Counted from the first letter of the stretch, positions 9,212 through 19,381 are shown. The stretch is 64,000 nt of DNA from JAHELQ01 sp965603365 (GCA_965603365.1 CBFDCR010000022.1:1-64000), one strand, 5' to 3'. The notes: generated by a model not told the origin, from the sequence alone. Made by a program: numbers and translations.

Positions 9212-9421
9212 GACCTCAAACTTTGAGCTCGTGAGCTCAACCATTCACCTGGTGACCTGAAAGTTTGAGCTGGCGACCTCAACCATTCAGCTTGTGACCT
9301 CAACGATTGAGCTCGTGAGCTGAATATTTCAGCTTGCGACCTGAATATTTCAGGTCTCAACCTGAATTGTTCAGGTTTGAATATGAAATGTTGAGGGTTC
9401 AAATTGAAGGGTTGGACTTTT
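9212..9421. repeat. 21-bp tandem repeat array, 10 degenerate units
   Basis: Ten consecutive 21-base units start at 9212, 9233, 9254, 9275, 9296, 9317, 9338, 9359, 9380 and 9401. The shared pattern is GA(C/G)CT(G/C)AA, four variable bases, TT(C/G)AG(C/G)T, then three bases. Many units are self-complementary (for example GACCTGAATATTTCAGGTC), so each can fold into a small hairpin. The last units drift toward AATATGAA...TTGAGG, the form seen in the second array at 61718-61864. The period equals seven codons and the minus strand stays open through the array, but no binding site or family supports a gene. It fills most of the gap between uvrA and the TIR pseudogene. Confidence 0.85.
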
Positions 9422-9444
9422 TTGTTGTGGGCGATTGGTGAACC

Positions 9445-10198
9445 GTGACAGGTAAAAAAATATTTTCTTCATGGGCCTTAAAAAAAATGTCCCGTTCGTA
9501 TAGAATTTCTTTCGTAGGGATCAAGCGGCCCATGACATCCGGGTATGGCGTGACCGGGAGAGTATCTATGCGGGCCAGCAGTGGCCCAAAGCCATTGGCG
9601 AAGGCATTGGCCGGTCAAAAACTCTTCCTGTTACTCTGGTCCAAAAATTCGGCGGCTTCCCACTTTGTAGAGTTTGAGTGGAACACGGCCCTGGCCCTCA
9701 AGAAGACCATTGTACCGCTGTTCCTCGACCATACCCCGTTACCACTGGGCCGCCGACGTGAAAGACAGTACAGATTACCGCACTTTGGGCTTACGGGAAT
9801 TTTATTTAAAGAACTTTCCCAGGGCAGCGGAGTACTTTACCGGTGCCGCCCTCCAGGGAGAGACCAGGCGAAAGTCACTTAAAGAACAACTCCGCCAGGA
9901 AGACCTCTCCACCTTCGAGAACTGGAAGGATGCGGGTAACTCTTTATCTGCCGCCTATAAGTTCCGCGAGGCCCTGGAAGTCAGGACATTGGAACACCTG
10001 CCGGTGGGTTGGGCGCAAACGCAAAATAACCTGGCCCAATTGTATGAATCACAAGAGAATTGGCCTGCCGCCATTGAGTGCTGCAAACAGGTGTTTAAAG
10101 TCTACCCCGGTTATGCTGCCGGTAAATTGGCAGGAGGCGAAAGGGGACAGCCCAACGTTTACACCTTTGCACGCACCGAGCTGGATTTTCCGATATAA
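9445..10198 (+). pseudogene. Broken TIR-domain / tetratricopeptide protein
   Basis: Pieces of one protein lie in three successive reading frames. About 9531-9615 encodes HDIRVWRDRESIYAGQQWPK, the middle of a TIR domain with the WxDxxxIxxGxxW pattern. About 9610-9745 continues in the next frame with LFLLLWSKNSAASHFVEFEW and ALKKTIVPLFLDHTPLP. About 9735-10198 continues in the third frame with a linker and TPR-like sequence (NNLAQLYESQENWPAAIECC). The order matches TIR proteins with C-terminal helical repeats, used in signalling or NAD-depleting defence. At least two frameshifts, near 9615 and 9740, and a degraded N-terminus make a working protein unlikely unless the assembly has indel errors. 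Confidence 0.75.
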
Positions 10199-10294
10199 CA
10201 CAGGAGGGGAAAATTGGGGACGGTTGAAAATCGCGACGCAACGACGCAAAGTCAAGCCGGTGTGAAAAAAAGTGGGGAATTGTAAAATTAGGGC

Positions 10295-10322
10295 TTGAAA
10301 AAAGTTTTATTTTATGTAAAAT
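10295..10322 (+). promoter_or_regulatory. Sigma-70-type promoter for the TPR-like secreted protein
   Basis: TTGAAA (10295-10300), a 16-base spacer and TAAAAT (10317-10322) lie 40 bases before the ATG at 10363. A clean AGGAG (10351-10355) precedes that ATG by 7 bases. Confidence 0.5.
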
Positions 10323-10362
10323 CATTAAGATGAAGCGTTTAAGCATTTAAAGGAGTTTGACT

Positions 10363-11550
10363 ATGAAGAGACTTTTATTGATTGGATTAATTACCGTATC
10401 GTTGATGATACCCTGTCTGGCCAGGCAGACCGACGCGGACCGAGAGGTGGCCCGTACCCAGGAATTCATCCAGGCGACCCAGCAGAAAACCGCCCAGGCC
10501 CGCATCAATGCCTTAACAGCCTATATCAAAAAGTTCCCCGATACCACCAAACGATGGACCATCCTGGCCTATTACCAGTTGGCGATTAACTATTATCACG
10601 TCAAGAATTATACCAATGCCGTAAAAAACGGGGAGACCGCCATGAAACTGGGGGTTCCGGCCGGAGAGGAGGCCAGACTCAACCTGGTTTTAGCCGAATC
10701 TTACGGCCTAAAAGATTCTCCCCTTTACGATAAAACCAAAGCCTTAAAACACGCAGAAAAGGCCATATCCCTGGCAAAGGATGACAAAGACGTTAAGAGT
10801 GCTGCTCAAAAGATAAAGAAGGGGCTGACCGCACCGCCTCCACCCAAAGAGACGCCGGAGCAGAAAATCAAGAGACTGGTCTATCAAGACGATGACTTCA
10901 CCGGGGCCATCTCCTTCTACCGTGGTTTGGGGGCAGCGGACAAAGGCAATCCCGCCATTCATGAATCCTATGCCTATGCCCTGTTTAAAGCCAACCGTCT
11001 CGACTCTGCGTTAGCGGAATACAATACCCTCTATGAGAAAGAAAAGAAGGCCAAGACCGCCTACCGCTTAGCGGAGATTTATTCGGCAAAAGCCGGGAAA
11101 GCCGGTAAATATCACGATAACGCCGTTAATGCCTACATCGAGGCCGGCATCCTCTACGAAAAGGAGGGTAACAACTCAAATAAAGATATTGCCTTAAAAA
11201 AAGGTAAACACCAACTCTACACCAAATACAACTATTTCACCAAATTGGACCGCTACAACGCCAAACTGAAAAAGAACCAGTCATCCGCTTCCAAAAACCA
11301 GGAGGCGATCCTCAAGGCGAAGAGGGATCTCCGCAGACACCAGAGATACATGCGCAATACCTATCCCGACATTGATCCGCCGCAGTTCGAGTTAGACAAG
11401 GAACGGAATCTGGAAAAGAAGATCGCCATGCTCGAGTCCGGCGGTACCGAAGATATGAGTAAAGAACGGGATGAATTGAAAAACGAGGAAGCCAGGATCG
11501 AAAAAGAGTTTGACCAGTCGGTGTCTCAGGTGAAGACCAGGTTAAAATAA
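10363..11550 (+). CDS. Secreted helical-repeat (TPR-like) protein
   Basis: 395 residues from the ATG after AGGAG. A TTG two codons upstream also opens the frame but sits inside the ribosome binding region. A signal peptide (KRLLLIGLITVSLMIPCLA) is followed by a mature protein of alternating helices. TPR-like pairs lie around residues 45-150 (ILAYYQLAINYYHVKNYTNAVKNG) and 175-260 (AIHESYAYALFKANRLDSALAEYNTLYE). A lysine-rich coiled-coil C-terminus covers about 290-395 (MLESGGTEDMSKERDELKNE). It probably acts in the periplasm as a scaffold. No catalytic motif is visible. It stands just upstream of the RND exporter operon, but the two have separate promoters. Confidence 0.7.
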   Translation: MKRLLLIGLITVSLMIPCLARQTDADREVARTQEFIQATQQKTAQARINALTAYIKKFPDTTKRWTILAYYQLAINYYHVKNYTNAVKNGETAMKLGVPAGEEARLNLVLAESYGLKDSPLYDKTKALKHAEKAISLAKDDKDVKSAAQKIKKGLTAPPPPKETPEQKIKRLVYQDDDFTGAISFYRGLGAADKGNPAIHESYAYALFKANRLDSALAEYNTLYEKEKKAKTAYRLAEIYSAKAGKAGKYHDNAVNAYIEAGILYEKEGNNSNKDIALKKGKHQLYTKYNYFTKLDRYNAKLKKNQSSASKNQEAILKAKRDLRRHQRYMRNTYPDIDPPQFELDKERNLEKKIAMLESGGTEDMSKERDELKNEEARIEKEFDQSVSQVKTRLK

Positions 11551-11571
11551 AAAATCCATATATCGAAAAGT

Positions 11572-11604
11572 GGCGGCGGCCGGCATCTGCTGCCGCCCGC
11601 CGCC
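11572..11604 (+). terminator. Possible intrinsic terminator after the TPR-like gene
   Basis: GGCGGCGG (11572-11579) and CCGCCGCC (11597-11604) form an 8-bp GC stem with a 17-base loop, 21 bases after the stop. Only CTTTC follows, so the T-tract is weak. Confidence 0.4.
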
Positions 11605-11705
11605 CTTTCAATGGCTTATCGAAACCTGAAGGTGAAACCCATATTATGGAACAAATAAAGCGATTAACATCTTCTCAAAATAAAAAATTTCGGGCTAAAA
11701 ACAAT

Positions 11706-11734
11706 TTGAATAATTCTACGTATTTATTTATAAT
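11706..11734 (+). promoter_or_regulatory. Sigma-70-type promoter for the RND/ABC exporter operon
   Basis: TTGAAT (11706-11711), exactly 17 bases and TATAAT (11729-11734) lie 36 bases before the ATG of the adaptor gene, which has AAGGAG as binding site. Surroundings are AT-rich, as expected of a promoter. Confidence 0.6.
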
Positions 11735-11770
11735 ATCAAACTATCAGATCAACGAAAATAAGGAGTTTGA

Positions 11771-13012
11771 ATGAATAAGGCAATTAAAATTTTGTCACTG
11801 GCGATACTGATCGGAGGGTTCATTTTTGCCGGTTACAAACTGTTTTTCCAGGGGGAAAAACAAGAGGGGCCCGAGGTTGTAAAAGCAGAAACCAGCAATT
11901 CCCAGGCTGCCAAGAAAAAAGAGGCTCCCCTGCCGGTAAAAGTGATAGAAGTAGAAAAAGGCCAATTGCCTTTAAGGCTCAGACTCGCCGCCACCGCCGA
12001 TGTCTGGGAAAAGACGATGATCCGCTCCGACGTTAGAAGCAAGGTAGAGAAGATCTACTGTTCGGTGGGAGACCTGGTAAAAGAGGGAGAGTTGTTGGTG
12101 AAATTGGATGACACCGAAATAAAACTGGAAGTTGAAAGGGCCCAGACAGCCAAACTCAAGGCATTGTCGAATTTTTTAGTAAAGGAATCAATGGAGATCG
12201 AAACCGGCGAAGAAGTTACGGCGGAACAAAAAGCAGAGCTGGCCAAAGCCAAGGAGAGATACCTGAAAGCGGTTGATGATTTTGCCAAAGGAAAAATAAG
12301 TGAAGCCGAATTTGATAGGATTGACGAGGAGTATGAAACGAGCCAGGTCTTCTCCGGCGTTTTAAGAGAGCAAATCCGCAAGGCCCAGGAAGGGCTTTCA
12401 GAGGCCATCATTCTCTTAAAACAGAAGGAACTGGATTTAAAGAGGACGTCCATCAGGGCACCCTTTAAGGGCATTATTGCAGATCTCAAGGCCAGTACCG
12501 GTGAAAAAATAAATGTGGGAGACGAGATCTTAAAAATTGTCAACCTGGATTCCCTCTACCTGAAAGGATATGCCCTGGAATCGGAGATCTCCAATCTCAA
12601 AATAGGTACCCGCGTCAGGGTTAAACTGGATTCCTATTCGGATCAATATTTTTACGGGGAGCTTCAGGCCATTAGCCCCGAGGTGGATCCCACAACAAAG
12701 ACCATCACCGTATTCATAAAAATCGATAATCATCAAAACAAAATTTTGCCCGGTATGCATGCGGAGATAGATGTGGAATATAAAGTATTCGAGAATGTCA
12801 TCAAGGTGCCCAGGGATGCGGTCATCGTCAGACAGGAACGGCCCCTGGTTTTCAGGGTGGACGAGAATACAGCTCTCTGGACTTATGTGGAAGTGGGGCC
12901 CAAAAACGATGAAGAGTGGCAGATCATCAGCGGGCTGAAAGAGGGTGACCTGGTGGTGGTGGAAGGGCAATTAACACTGGCCCATCAATCAAAGGTAAGA
13001 ATAATACAATGA
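11771..13012 (+). CDS. RND efflux periplasmic adaptor (membrane fusion protein)
   Basis: 413 residues. An N-terminal membrane anchor (AIKILSLAILIGGFIFAGY) precedes a HlyD/AcrA-like fold. The barrel-sandwich half is KVEKIYCSVGDLVKEGELLVKL near residues 95-116. A long helical hairpin covers about 120-225, the returning lipoyl half is RTSIRAPFKGIIADL, and a beta-barrel and membrane-proximal domain end in GLKEGDLVVVEG. It links inner-membrane RND pumps to an outer-membrane channel. Its stop overlaps the start of the first pump gene by 4 bases. No TolC-type channel gene is present nearby, so one must be supplied from elsewhere. Confidence 0.9.
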   Translation: MNKAIKILSLAILIGGFIFAGYKLFFQGEKQEGPEVVKAETSNSQAAKKKEAPLPVKVIEVEKGQLPLRLRLAATADVWEKTMIRSDVRSKVEKIYCSVGDLVKEGELLVKLDDTEIKLEVERAQTAKLKALSNFLVKESMEIETGEEVTAEQKAELAKAKERYLKAVDDFAKGKISEAEFDRIDEEYETSQVFSGVLREQIRKAQEGLSEAIILLKQKELDLKRTSIRAPFKGIIADLKASTGEKINVGDEILKIVNLDSLYLKGYALESEISNLKIGTRVRVKLDSYSDQYFYGELQAISPEVDPTTKTITVFIKIDNHQNKILPGMHAEIDVEYKVFENVIKVPRDAVIVRQERPLVFRVDENTALWTYVEVGPKNDEEWQIISGLKEGDLVVVEGQLTLAHQSKVRIIQ

Positions 13013-16000
13013 GCATTATCAATTTATCCGTAAAACGACCTGTGGGTACTATCATGTTCTTTGTGGGGGTCATCCTCCTGGGCTATATTTCCCTCTCCAA
13101 ACTCACCATCAACCTCCTGCCGGATCTGAGTTACCCCAAAATCACGGTGTTAACGGAATATCCGGGCTCGGGGCCAGAAGAAATTGAGAAATTCATTACC
13201 ACCAAATTGGAAGGACCGCTCTCATCCATCCCCAGTATAAAAAGAATAAACTCGATTTCCAAAGAGGGCATTTCCATCGTAACCCTTGAATTCCACTGGG
13301 GAACCGATATGGATTTTGCCCTGTTACACACCAAAGAAAAGACCGAAGAGGTGAGGCGGGAACTGCCTGAAGATTGCGATGCCCCGGTGATTCTCGAATG
13401 GGATCCCTCCTCCTCCCCTATTGTCATCGCCATCGTCAAAGGCAAAGAGAGGACATTAAAACAGATCAAGGAAGCCACCGAGTTTATCGTCAAACCCCGG
13501 CTGGAACAATTGGAAGGGGTCTCCAGAGCGGAAATTCGCGGCGGCGACGAAGAGGAGATTTCGGTTGAAATCGATCCGGAAAAGGCCAAGAACCTGAACA
13601 TAACCTTAAGTGAAGTGGCCGCGGCCATCGAAAACAACAACATCTTCATGCCCGGCGGAACCGTCAAAAAAGATAAATTTCGTTATACTCTGAAAATCGA
13701 AGGGGAAATCAAGACCCCCATCGAAATGGAAGAGGTGGTGGTCAAACAAAGGGAAGGCCGAAACATTCTCATCAAGGATATCGGCACTGTGTTTTATAAA
13801 AATAAAATCAAACAGGGAGATATTCGCTATAACTCTCTCACATCCATCTCCCTTCTGGTCTATCGGGAATCCGGCGGCAATACGGTGGATACCACGGAAG
13901 AAGTCGAAGAAAGCTTCACCAGTTTAGCCAACGAGTTCAAAGATCTCGAATTTTTTGTCATCTCTAAGGAGGCGGAACTGATCATTTCCTCCATCAGTTC
14001 TCTTCAGTCTTCCCTCCTCCTGGGAGCGCTGCTGGCCTTTTTTATCCTGCTGCTGTTTTTGCAAAATTTCAGGGATCCGATACTGATCTCCTGGGTGATT
14101 CCGATCTCCATTATCTCCACCTTTGTACTGATGTTTTTCTTTGAAGTGAACATTAACATCATGTCACTGGGCGGTTTGGTACTGGGAGTCGGCATGTTCG
14201 TGGACAACTCCATCATTGTGCTGGAAGCGATCTTCCGCCACAGGGACAAGGAAAAACTCTTATCCTCGGTGATCAACGGCGCCAAAGAGGTCAGCGGTGC
14301 CATCACGGCTTCAACCTTCACCACCATCTCCATATTTCTACCGGTGATTTACCTCTACGGTATTACCGGCAAGCTGTTTCGGGACCAGGCATTGACGGTC
14401 TCCTTCTCCTTAGTCTCTTCACTGTTGGTGGCCCTCACCCTGTTACCGGCCCTGTCGGCTTTCAAAGCAGTATTCCAGACCGACTTCCTTGATAAACTGC
14501 CGGCCGACAGCGGGAAAAGGTGGTTTTCATATCCCCTGAAGGGAATCCATTTCATCCTGATGCTGCCCTTCAAAATTCTGGGCAATATCATATATTTTAT
14601 AGTTGGTTTTATTGTGATTATTCTCAAATACTTTTTTAAATATCTCTCCCTATTCCTGAACTTCATATTCAAACCCCTCTTTAAAGGATTTGGCTATCTA
14701 TACCAAAAATTCGATCATCACTATCATCTGTTACTGGAAAAGATCCTGGAGCGAAAAAGATATGCCCTCCTTCTAAGTATCGTCATTCTGCTGTCTATTC
14801 TGGTCACCTTTTTAGTTTTGAATAAAGAGTTGCTGCCCACCCCCGACAGCACCAAATTTGAAATTAAGGCCAATACCATCCCGGCCTACGGCTTTGAAGA
14901 TACCAACCGGATAGCCGCCAGAATTGAGAAAAAACTACAAAACACAGAGGGGGTGGATTTTGTATTTACCGAGTCGGGAGCGGTATCCAAATTTGCCGCC
15001 CGGAGTGAAGATTTTTCCGTAAACAGCATCCACTGTATAGTCCAGTGCCGGACGCCGAAACAGCGCCCCGGGATCATGAAGATCGCCAGAGAGATATTGC
15101 AAAAAGAGGATCTACTCAACTTTTCTGTATATCTGGAGAAAAACACATTATCCCAATATTTATCGATGGAGGGGGACAATTTTCAAATCAAGGTTTTTTA
15201 TGATCACCTCGACGACGGCCGGCGAGCCGTCAACCTCATCATGGACGAGATCAAAGACTCCGCCGAATTGGCAGACCTTAAAACCAGTATCGCCGAAGGC
15301 AAACCGCTGATGAAGGTGGTATTCAAATTAGACCTGATGAACCAGCTCAATATATCCAAAAACCAGGTTTCCAATTTTATCCGACAGGCGGTGAGCGGTG
15401 AAAAGGCCGGAACCCTGAAGAAGATTCAAAAAAGCTACGATATTTTTGTCAGGGTACCGGTAGACGGCATCATCGGTGTCAGGAAAATGCTCTCCCTGCC
15501 CCTGACCATCAACGACAACACCTATTATCTGAAGGACCTGGTGGAGCTCAAAGAACTGCCCTCCATCAAAGAGATCAACCGGGAATCCCAGGAGAGATTT
15601 TTCCTGATTTCAGCCGATGCCAGAGGGGATAAGCTGGATAACATCATTGGCAAAATGGAAAAAAAGCTGGAAAACATCGAAATGCCCAGCAGTACCCGCT
15701 GGGTATTCTCCGGTGAAGAGGAAGAAAGAAAAAAGGCCTTTGAGTCGCTGGAACAAGCGATTATTCTGGCCATTCTTCTGGTATACATGATCATGGCGGC
15801 TAAATTCGAAAACCTCATACAGCCCTTTATTATCATGCTTACCGTTCCCATGGGATTAATCGGTGCCTTTTTATTCCTTCTCATTTCCGGCAATACACTC
15901 AATATTATATCCGGCATCGGTATCATGGTTTTAATCGGCATCGGCGTTAACGACGCCATAGTGAAGGTAGAGTATTCCAACCAGTTGAGAAAACAGGGGT

Positions 16001-16281
16001 TAGGGGTGAGGGAAGCCATTATGACAGCCTCCAGGGTACGGCTTCGGCCCATCTTGATGACCACCTTTACCACTATCTTCGGCTTGATCCCCATGGCCGT
16101 TATCAGTCAGACGGGCTCGGAACTTCAGCAGCCGCTGGCCCTGGTGATTATCGGCGGACTCTTTTTTACGACTTTTTTAACCCTGATATTGATACCCGTC
16201 ACCTATGAAATCCTGGAAAACCTGAAGGAGAAGAAAAGAGTTAAAGCCGCCAATAAAAAGCAGGTCAAGGAAGGGAGTTAA
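13009..16281 (+). CDS. RND efflux pump permease, first subunit
   Basis: 1090 residues of the AcrB/HAE1-like family. TM1 begins MSIINLSVKRPVGTIMFFVG, and the porter segment follows with the usual YPGSGPEEIEKFITTKLEG. In TM4 the motif GVGMFVDNSIIVLEAIF keeps the proton-relay aspartate, and TM10/11 carry IGIGVNDAIVKVEYSNQ. A stretch of about 110 residues around 500-590 (hydrophobic, Phe-rich, Lys/Tyr-rich) is longer than usual between the two halves, which explains the length above the usual 1020-1050. It probably works as a mixed trimer with the next gene, as MdtB/MdtC do. Substrate is unknown. Confidence 0.9.
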   Translation: MSIINLSVKRPVGTIMFFVGVILLGYISLSKLTINLLPDLSYPKITVLTEYPGSGPEEIEKFITTKLEGPLSSIPSIKRINSISKEGISIVTLEFHWGTDMDFALLHTKEKTEEVRRELPEDCDAPVILEWDPSSSPIVIAIVKGKERTLKQIKEATEFIVKPRLEQLEGVSRAEIRGGDEEEISVEIDPEKAKNLNITLSEVAAAIENNNIFMPGGTVKKDKFRYTLKIEGEIKTPIEMEEVVVKQREGRNILIKDIGTVFYKNKIKQGDIRYNSLTSISLLVYRESGGNTVDTTEEVEESFTSLANEFKDLEFFVISKEAELIISSISSLQSSLLLGALLAFFILLLFLQNFRDPILISWVIPISIISTFVLMFFFEVNINIMSLGGLVLGVGMFVDNSIIVLEAIFRHRDKEKLLSSVINGAKEVSGAITASTFTTISIFLPVIYLYGITGKLFRDQALTVSFSLVSSLLVALTLLPALSAFKAVFQTDFLDKLPADSGKRWFSYPLKGIHFILMLPFKILGNIIYFIVGFIVIILKYFFKYLSLFLNFIFKPLFKGFGYLYQKFDHHYHLLLEKILERKRYALLLSIVILLSILVTFLVLNKELLPTPDSTKFEIKANTIPAYGFEDTNRIAARIEKKLQNTEGVDFVFTESGAVSKFAARSEDFSVNSIHCIVQCRTPKQRPGIMKIAREILQKEDLLNFSVYLEKNTLSQYLSMEGDNFQIKVFYDHLDDGRRAVNLIMDEIKDSAELADLKTSIAEGKPLMKVVFKLDLMNQLNISKNQVSNFIRQAVSGEKAGTLKKIQKSYDIFVRVPVDGIIGVRKMLSLPLTINDNTYYLKDLVELKELPSIKEINRESQERFFLISADARGDKLDNIIGKMEKKLENIEMPSSTRWVFSGEEEERKKAFESLEQAIILAILLVYMIMAAKFENLIQPFIIMLTVPMGLIGAFLFLLISGNTLNIISGIGIMVLIGIGVNDAIVKVEYSNQLRKQGLGVREAIMTASRVRLRPILMTTFTTIFGLIPMAVISQTGSELQQPLALVIIGGLFFTTFLTLILIPVTYEILENLKEKKRVKAANKKQVKEGS

Positions 16282-19200
16282 TGGAAAAAATAATCGAACG
16301 GCCGGTATTGGCCAGCATATTTTTTGCCATCATTATACTCCTGGGCGTTTACTCCTACAATGAAATGCCCATTGAACTGGTACCGGACCCGGAGGAAAAG
16401 CTTCCCTCTTTAAACGTGCGCTATTTTTGGTGGGGCGCATCGCCGGATATGATCTTACGAAAGGTATTAATCCCGGCCGAAGAGGAGATCGCGCAGATTA
16501 AGGGAGTTGCCAAGATCAACAGCCGGGCCACCCAGAACAACGGCCGGATCAGGGTGGAATTCAGCCGGGATACCAGGATGAACTTTGCTTCAGTAGTGTT
16601 GAGGGAACGCTTAAACCGCCTGCAAAAGGAACTTCCCGCCCAGGTAGGGAAACCCAATATTCAAAATTATGTCCCCGAAGAATTCAAGAAAGAACCCTTC
16701 TTTAATGTAGGGGTGTACGGTCCTTACTCCATTTATACGTTAAAACGAATCGTCGAGCGGGAGATACTTCCCTATTTAAAAGCCATCCCCGGAATTGAAT
16801 CGATTAACATGTGGGGAGGGGTCGAGCCGGAGATTAAGATTCAAACCAATATCGATAAACTCAAAAAATTCGATATTGGCATCGAACAGATTCGTTATCG
16901 ACTCAACCAATACTTCTTCAACCTCCAATCCAGTTCAATAAAAAAAGAGGGCAATGAAATTATCCTCTCCCTGACCGAATCGGCCGAAAGAATCCAGGAG
17001 ATCCAGGACATCGTGGTGGGAAGCCTGGGGGAAAAGAAAATTCTACTAAAAGATGTAGCCAACGTATTTTTTGGCTACGAAGACATGCAGTATGAACAAC
17101 GCTATCAGGGTAACCCGGTCATTGGTCTGCAAATGTACAAACAGGCCAACACCAGCTCTTTGCAAATGGCAGGCAAGGTGCGGGAAAAGCTGCAATATCT
17201 GGCCAACAAACTAAATGGCCGGGTGGAATTTGTCATCCAATCGGACGAGAGTAAGGAACTCCGGGAGAGATTATCGAAACTGCTGAAAATTGCTTTTTTA
17301 ATCCTCATCGTAATATTTATCATATTAATTTCCATTATCCGGGACGTAAAATCCTCCTTTCTGATCTTTTCTTCCGTCTTCTTTTCGGTGTTTGCCACCT
17401 TTACGGCCATCTATGTTTTAAAGACCCTCAACATCCTGACCCTCTCTCTGAATCTGCTGACCCTGTCGGGACTGGCATTGGGCTTCGGACTATTTGTCGA
17501 CAATGCGGTGGTGGTGTTCGACAGTATTCTCAGACACCGGGAGAAGGGATTCGGCCGCAAGGAAGCGGCCATCAGGGGGGCAAAAGCCGTGTTCTTGCCG
17601 GTGCTGTCCGCCACTATTACCACCATTATCGTTTTCTTCTCCTTCGCCTATTTCGAAGGCAGATTAAAAATATACTACCTTCCTTTAGCCTACATCATTG
17701 CCATTTCCCTGCTGTCGTCCATCGTGGTCTCCTTTATTTTGATTCCATCTTTGAGTGCCAGGATCAATCTCAAGACAAAACAGAAAAAGGTACTCTTCAA
17801 AACCGGTCGCTTTTTTCCCCTTATCCTGAAATATCCCGTCGTCATCATTATTCCCCTGGTACTTTTGTTCATACACTCTTATACGGTTTTCAAAGAAGAG
17901 GTCTCATTTGGCCAATTCTTTTCCTGGTACTCCAAGGAAAAAATCGTCGTCTGGCTGAGATTCCCGTCCGGGGCCGAGTTCGAAGATGTGAAAGAGGCCA
18001 TCGTTAAGTTTGAAAATCTCTCTTTGCAAAAATCCTATAAAAAAGAGATCACCACCACTATCTACCCCCAGGGTGCCTATATGATCATCACTTTCCCGGA
18101 GGAGGTCGAATTTTCAGCCGCCCCCTATCAACTGAAACAGGAACTGGTGGGCTTAGCCACCAATTTAGCGGGGATTGGGGTGAGCGTGTCGGGATTTGAC
18201 CCCGAAAATTACTATTATAACCCGGATACAGGATCGTTCCTCCCCTATTCGATCCAGATCAGAGGCTATAATTTCGAGAGGCTCATGCAATTTGCCGGAG
18301 AGCTGAAGAAAAGCCTCCTCAATCACCGCCGCATCAAAGATGTCGAAATTTTAACGGACATGGAGTTCTGGTGGGGAGGTAAAGATAAATATTTCGCCTT
18401 TCAATTGGACCGGGAAAAACTAAAAATATATCGTCTGGAACCGAGATTCCTCTATGCTCTGATTTCGACGCTCGTCAGAGAACGCTCCCGCGGTCAGAAA
18501 TTAAAATTTGATGATAAAGAATTGTCGGTGGAGGTCAAATCGGAAGATGTGGATGACCTGGAACTGGACGATATTCTAAATATGTACCTGGGGACAATGG
18601 AGGGTATCGCTTTCAGGCTCAAAGACGTCGTGGATATAGAGCTCACCACCCAAAAGGGCGGGATCACCCGGGAAAATCAAGAATACGTGGCCATGGTGCG
18701 CTGGGATTACCTGGGCTCGGCCAAGTCGGCAGACCGATTCCATAAAACCATTTACAACAACCTGAAAGTACCGCCGGGATTCAAAAAAAGCCTGGAAGAA
18801 CGAAAATTGCGGCTAACCGAAGAGGAACAGGGGCAGTTGAATTTTGCCATTTTCCTCTCCCTCTTCCTGATCTACTTGATTCTGGGCATGTTGTATGAAA
18901 ACTTTTTCCAGCCTTTGTTAATTATGCTTTCAATTCCCTTAGCCCTGATCGGGGTATTTATTGCCTTTGTAGTCATGGATTATTCATTTGACTCCACCGC
19001 TTATATCGGCGTGATATTACTATCCGGCATCGTGGTGAACAATGCCATCCTGTTGATCGACAACATCAATCGACATCTGTCCCAGACCAAACAAATCGTG
19101 GAAGCCATTATCATCGGCACCAAAGAGAGGATTCGCCCCATCTTCATGACATCCGCCACCACTGTATTGGGAATGATGCCGCTTATTATTCTCCAGGGCC

Positions 19201-19376
19201 CCGAAAAGAAAGATATCTGGACGTCTTTGGCCCTGTGTACCGTGGGCGGCCTGACCACCTCGGCGCTATTGATACTTCTTGTCCTGCCTATCTTCTATTA
19301 TCTCTTCTACAAACTCCAGAAACTCCTATTCCCTAAAGGCCAATCGCCGGAGACACCAGAGGTCCAGACCTCATAA
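16281..19376 (+). CDS. RND efflux pump permease, second subunit
   Basis: 1031 residues, same family as the previous gene but clearly diverged. TM1 is RPVLASIFFAIIILLGVYSY. The TM4 relay motif is ALGFGLFVDNAVVVFDSIL, and TM10 has LLSGIVVNNAILLIDNINRH. Its ATG overlaps the TAA of the first pump by one base, so the two are translated together. The pair of non-identical pumps with one adaptor points to a hetero-multimeric exporter. An ABC exporter gene follows five bases later. Confidence 0.9.
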   Translation: MEKIIERPVLASIFFAIIILLGVYSYNEMPIELVPDPEEKLPSLNVRYFWWGASPDMILRKVLIPAEEEIAQIKGVAKINSRATQNNGRIRVEFSRDTRMNFASVVLRERLNRLQKELPAQVGKPNIQNYVPEEFKKEPFFNVGVYGPYSIYTLKRIVEREILPYLKAIPGIESINMWGGVEPEIKIQTNIDKLKKFDIGIEQIRYRLNQYFFNLQSSSIKKEGNEIILSLTESAERIQEIQDIVVGSLGEKKILLKDVANVFFGYEDMQYEQRYQGNPVIGLQMYKQANTSSLQMAGKVREKLQYLANKLNGRVEFVIQSDESKELRERLSKLLKIAFLILIVIFIILISIIRDVKSSFLIFSSVFFSVFATFTAIYVLKTLNILTLSLNLLTLSGLALGFGLFVDNAVVVFDSILRHREKGFGRKEAAIRGAKAVFLPVLSATITTIIVFFSFAYFEGRLKIYYLPLAYIIAISLLSSIVVSFILIPSLSARINLKTKQKKVLFKTGRFFPLILKYPVVIIIPLVLLFIHSYTVFKEEVSFGQFFSWYSKEKIVVWLRFPSGAEFEDVKEAIVKFENLSLQKSYKKEITTTIYPQGAYMIITFPEEVEFSAAPYQLKQELVGLATNLAGIGVSVSGFDPENYYYNPDTGSFLPYSIQIRGYNFERLMQFAGELKKSLLNHRRIKDVEILTDMEFWWGGKDKYFAFQLDREKLKIYRLEPRFLYALISTLVRERSRGQKLKFDDKELSVEVKSEDVDDLELDDILNMYLGTMEGIAFRLKDVVDIELTTQKGGITRENQEYVAMVRWDYLGSAKSADRFHKTIYNNLKVPPGFKKSLEERKLRLTEEEQGQLNFAIFLSLFLIYLILGMLYENFFQPLLIMLSIPLALIGVFIAFVVMDYSFDSTAYIGVILLSGIVVNNAILLIDNINRHLSQTKQIVEAIIIGTKERIRPIFMTSATTVLGMMPLIILQGPEKKDIWTSLALCTVGGLTTSALLILLVLPIFYYLFYKLQKLLFPKGQSPETPEVQTS

Positions 19377-19381
19377 GGATC

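Noticed and set aside
9121..9402. A 93-codon minus-strand frame through the 21-bp array as a heptad-repeat protein.
   Set aside because: The seven-residue period follows from the 21-base period; there is no binding site and the repeated residues are not conserved in the second array.
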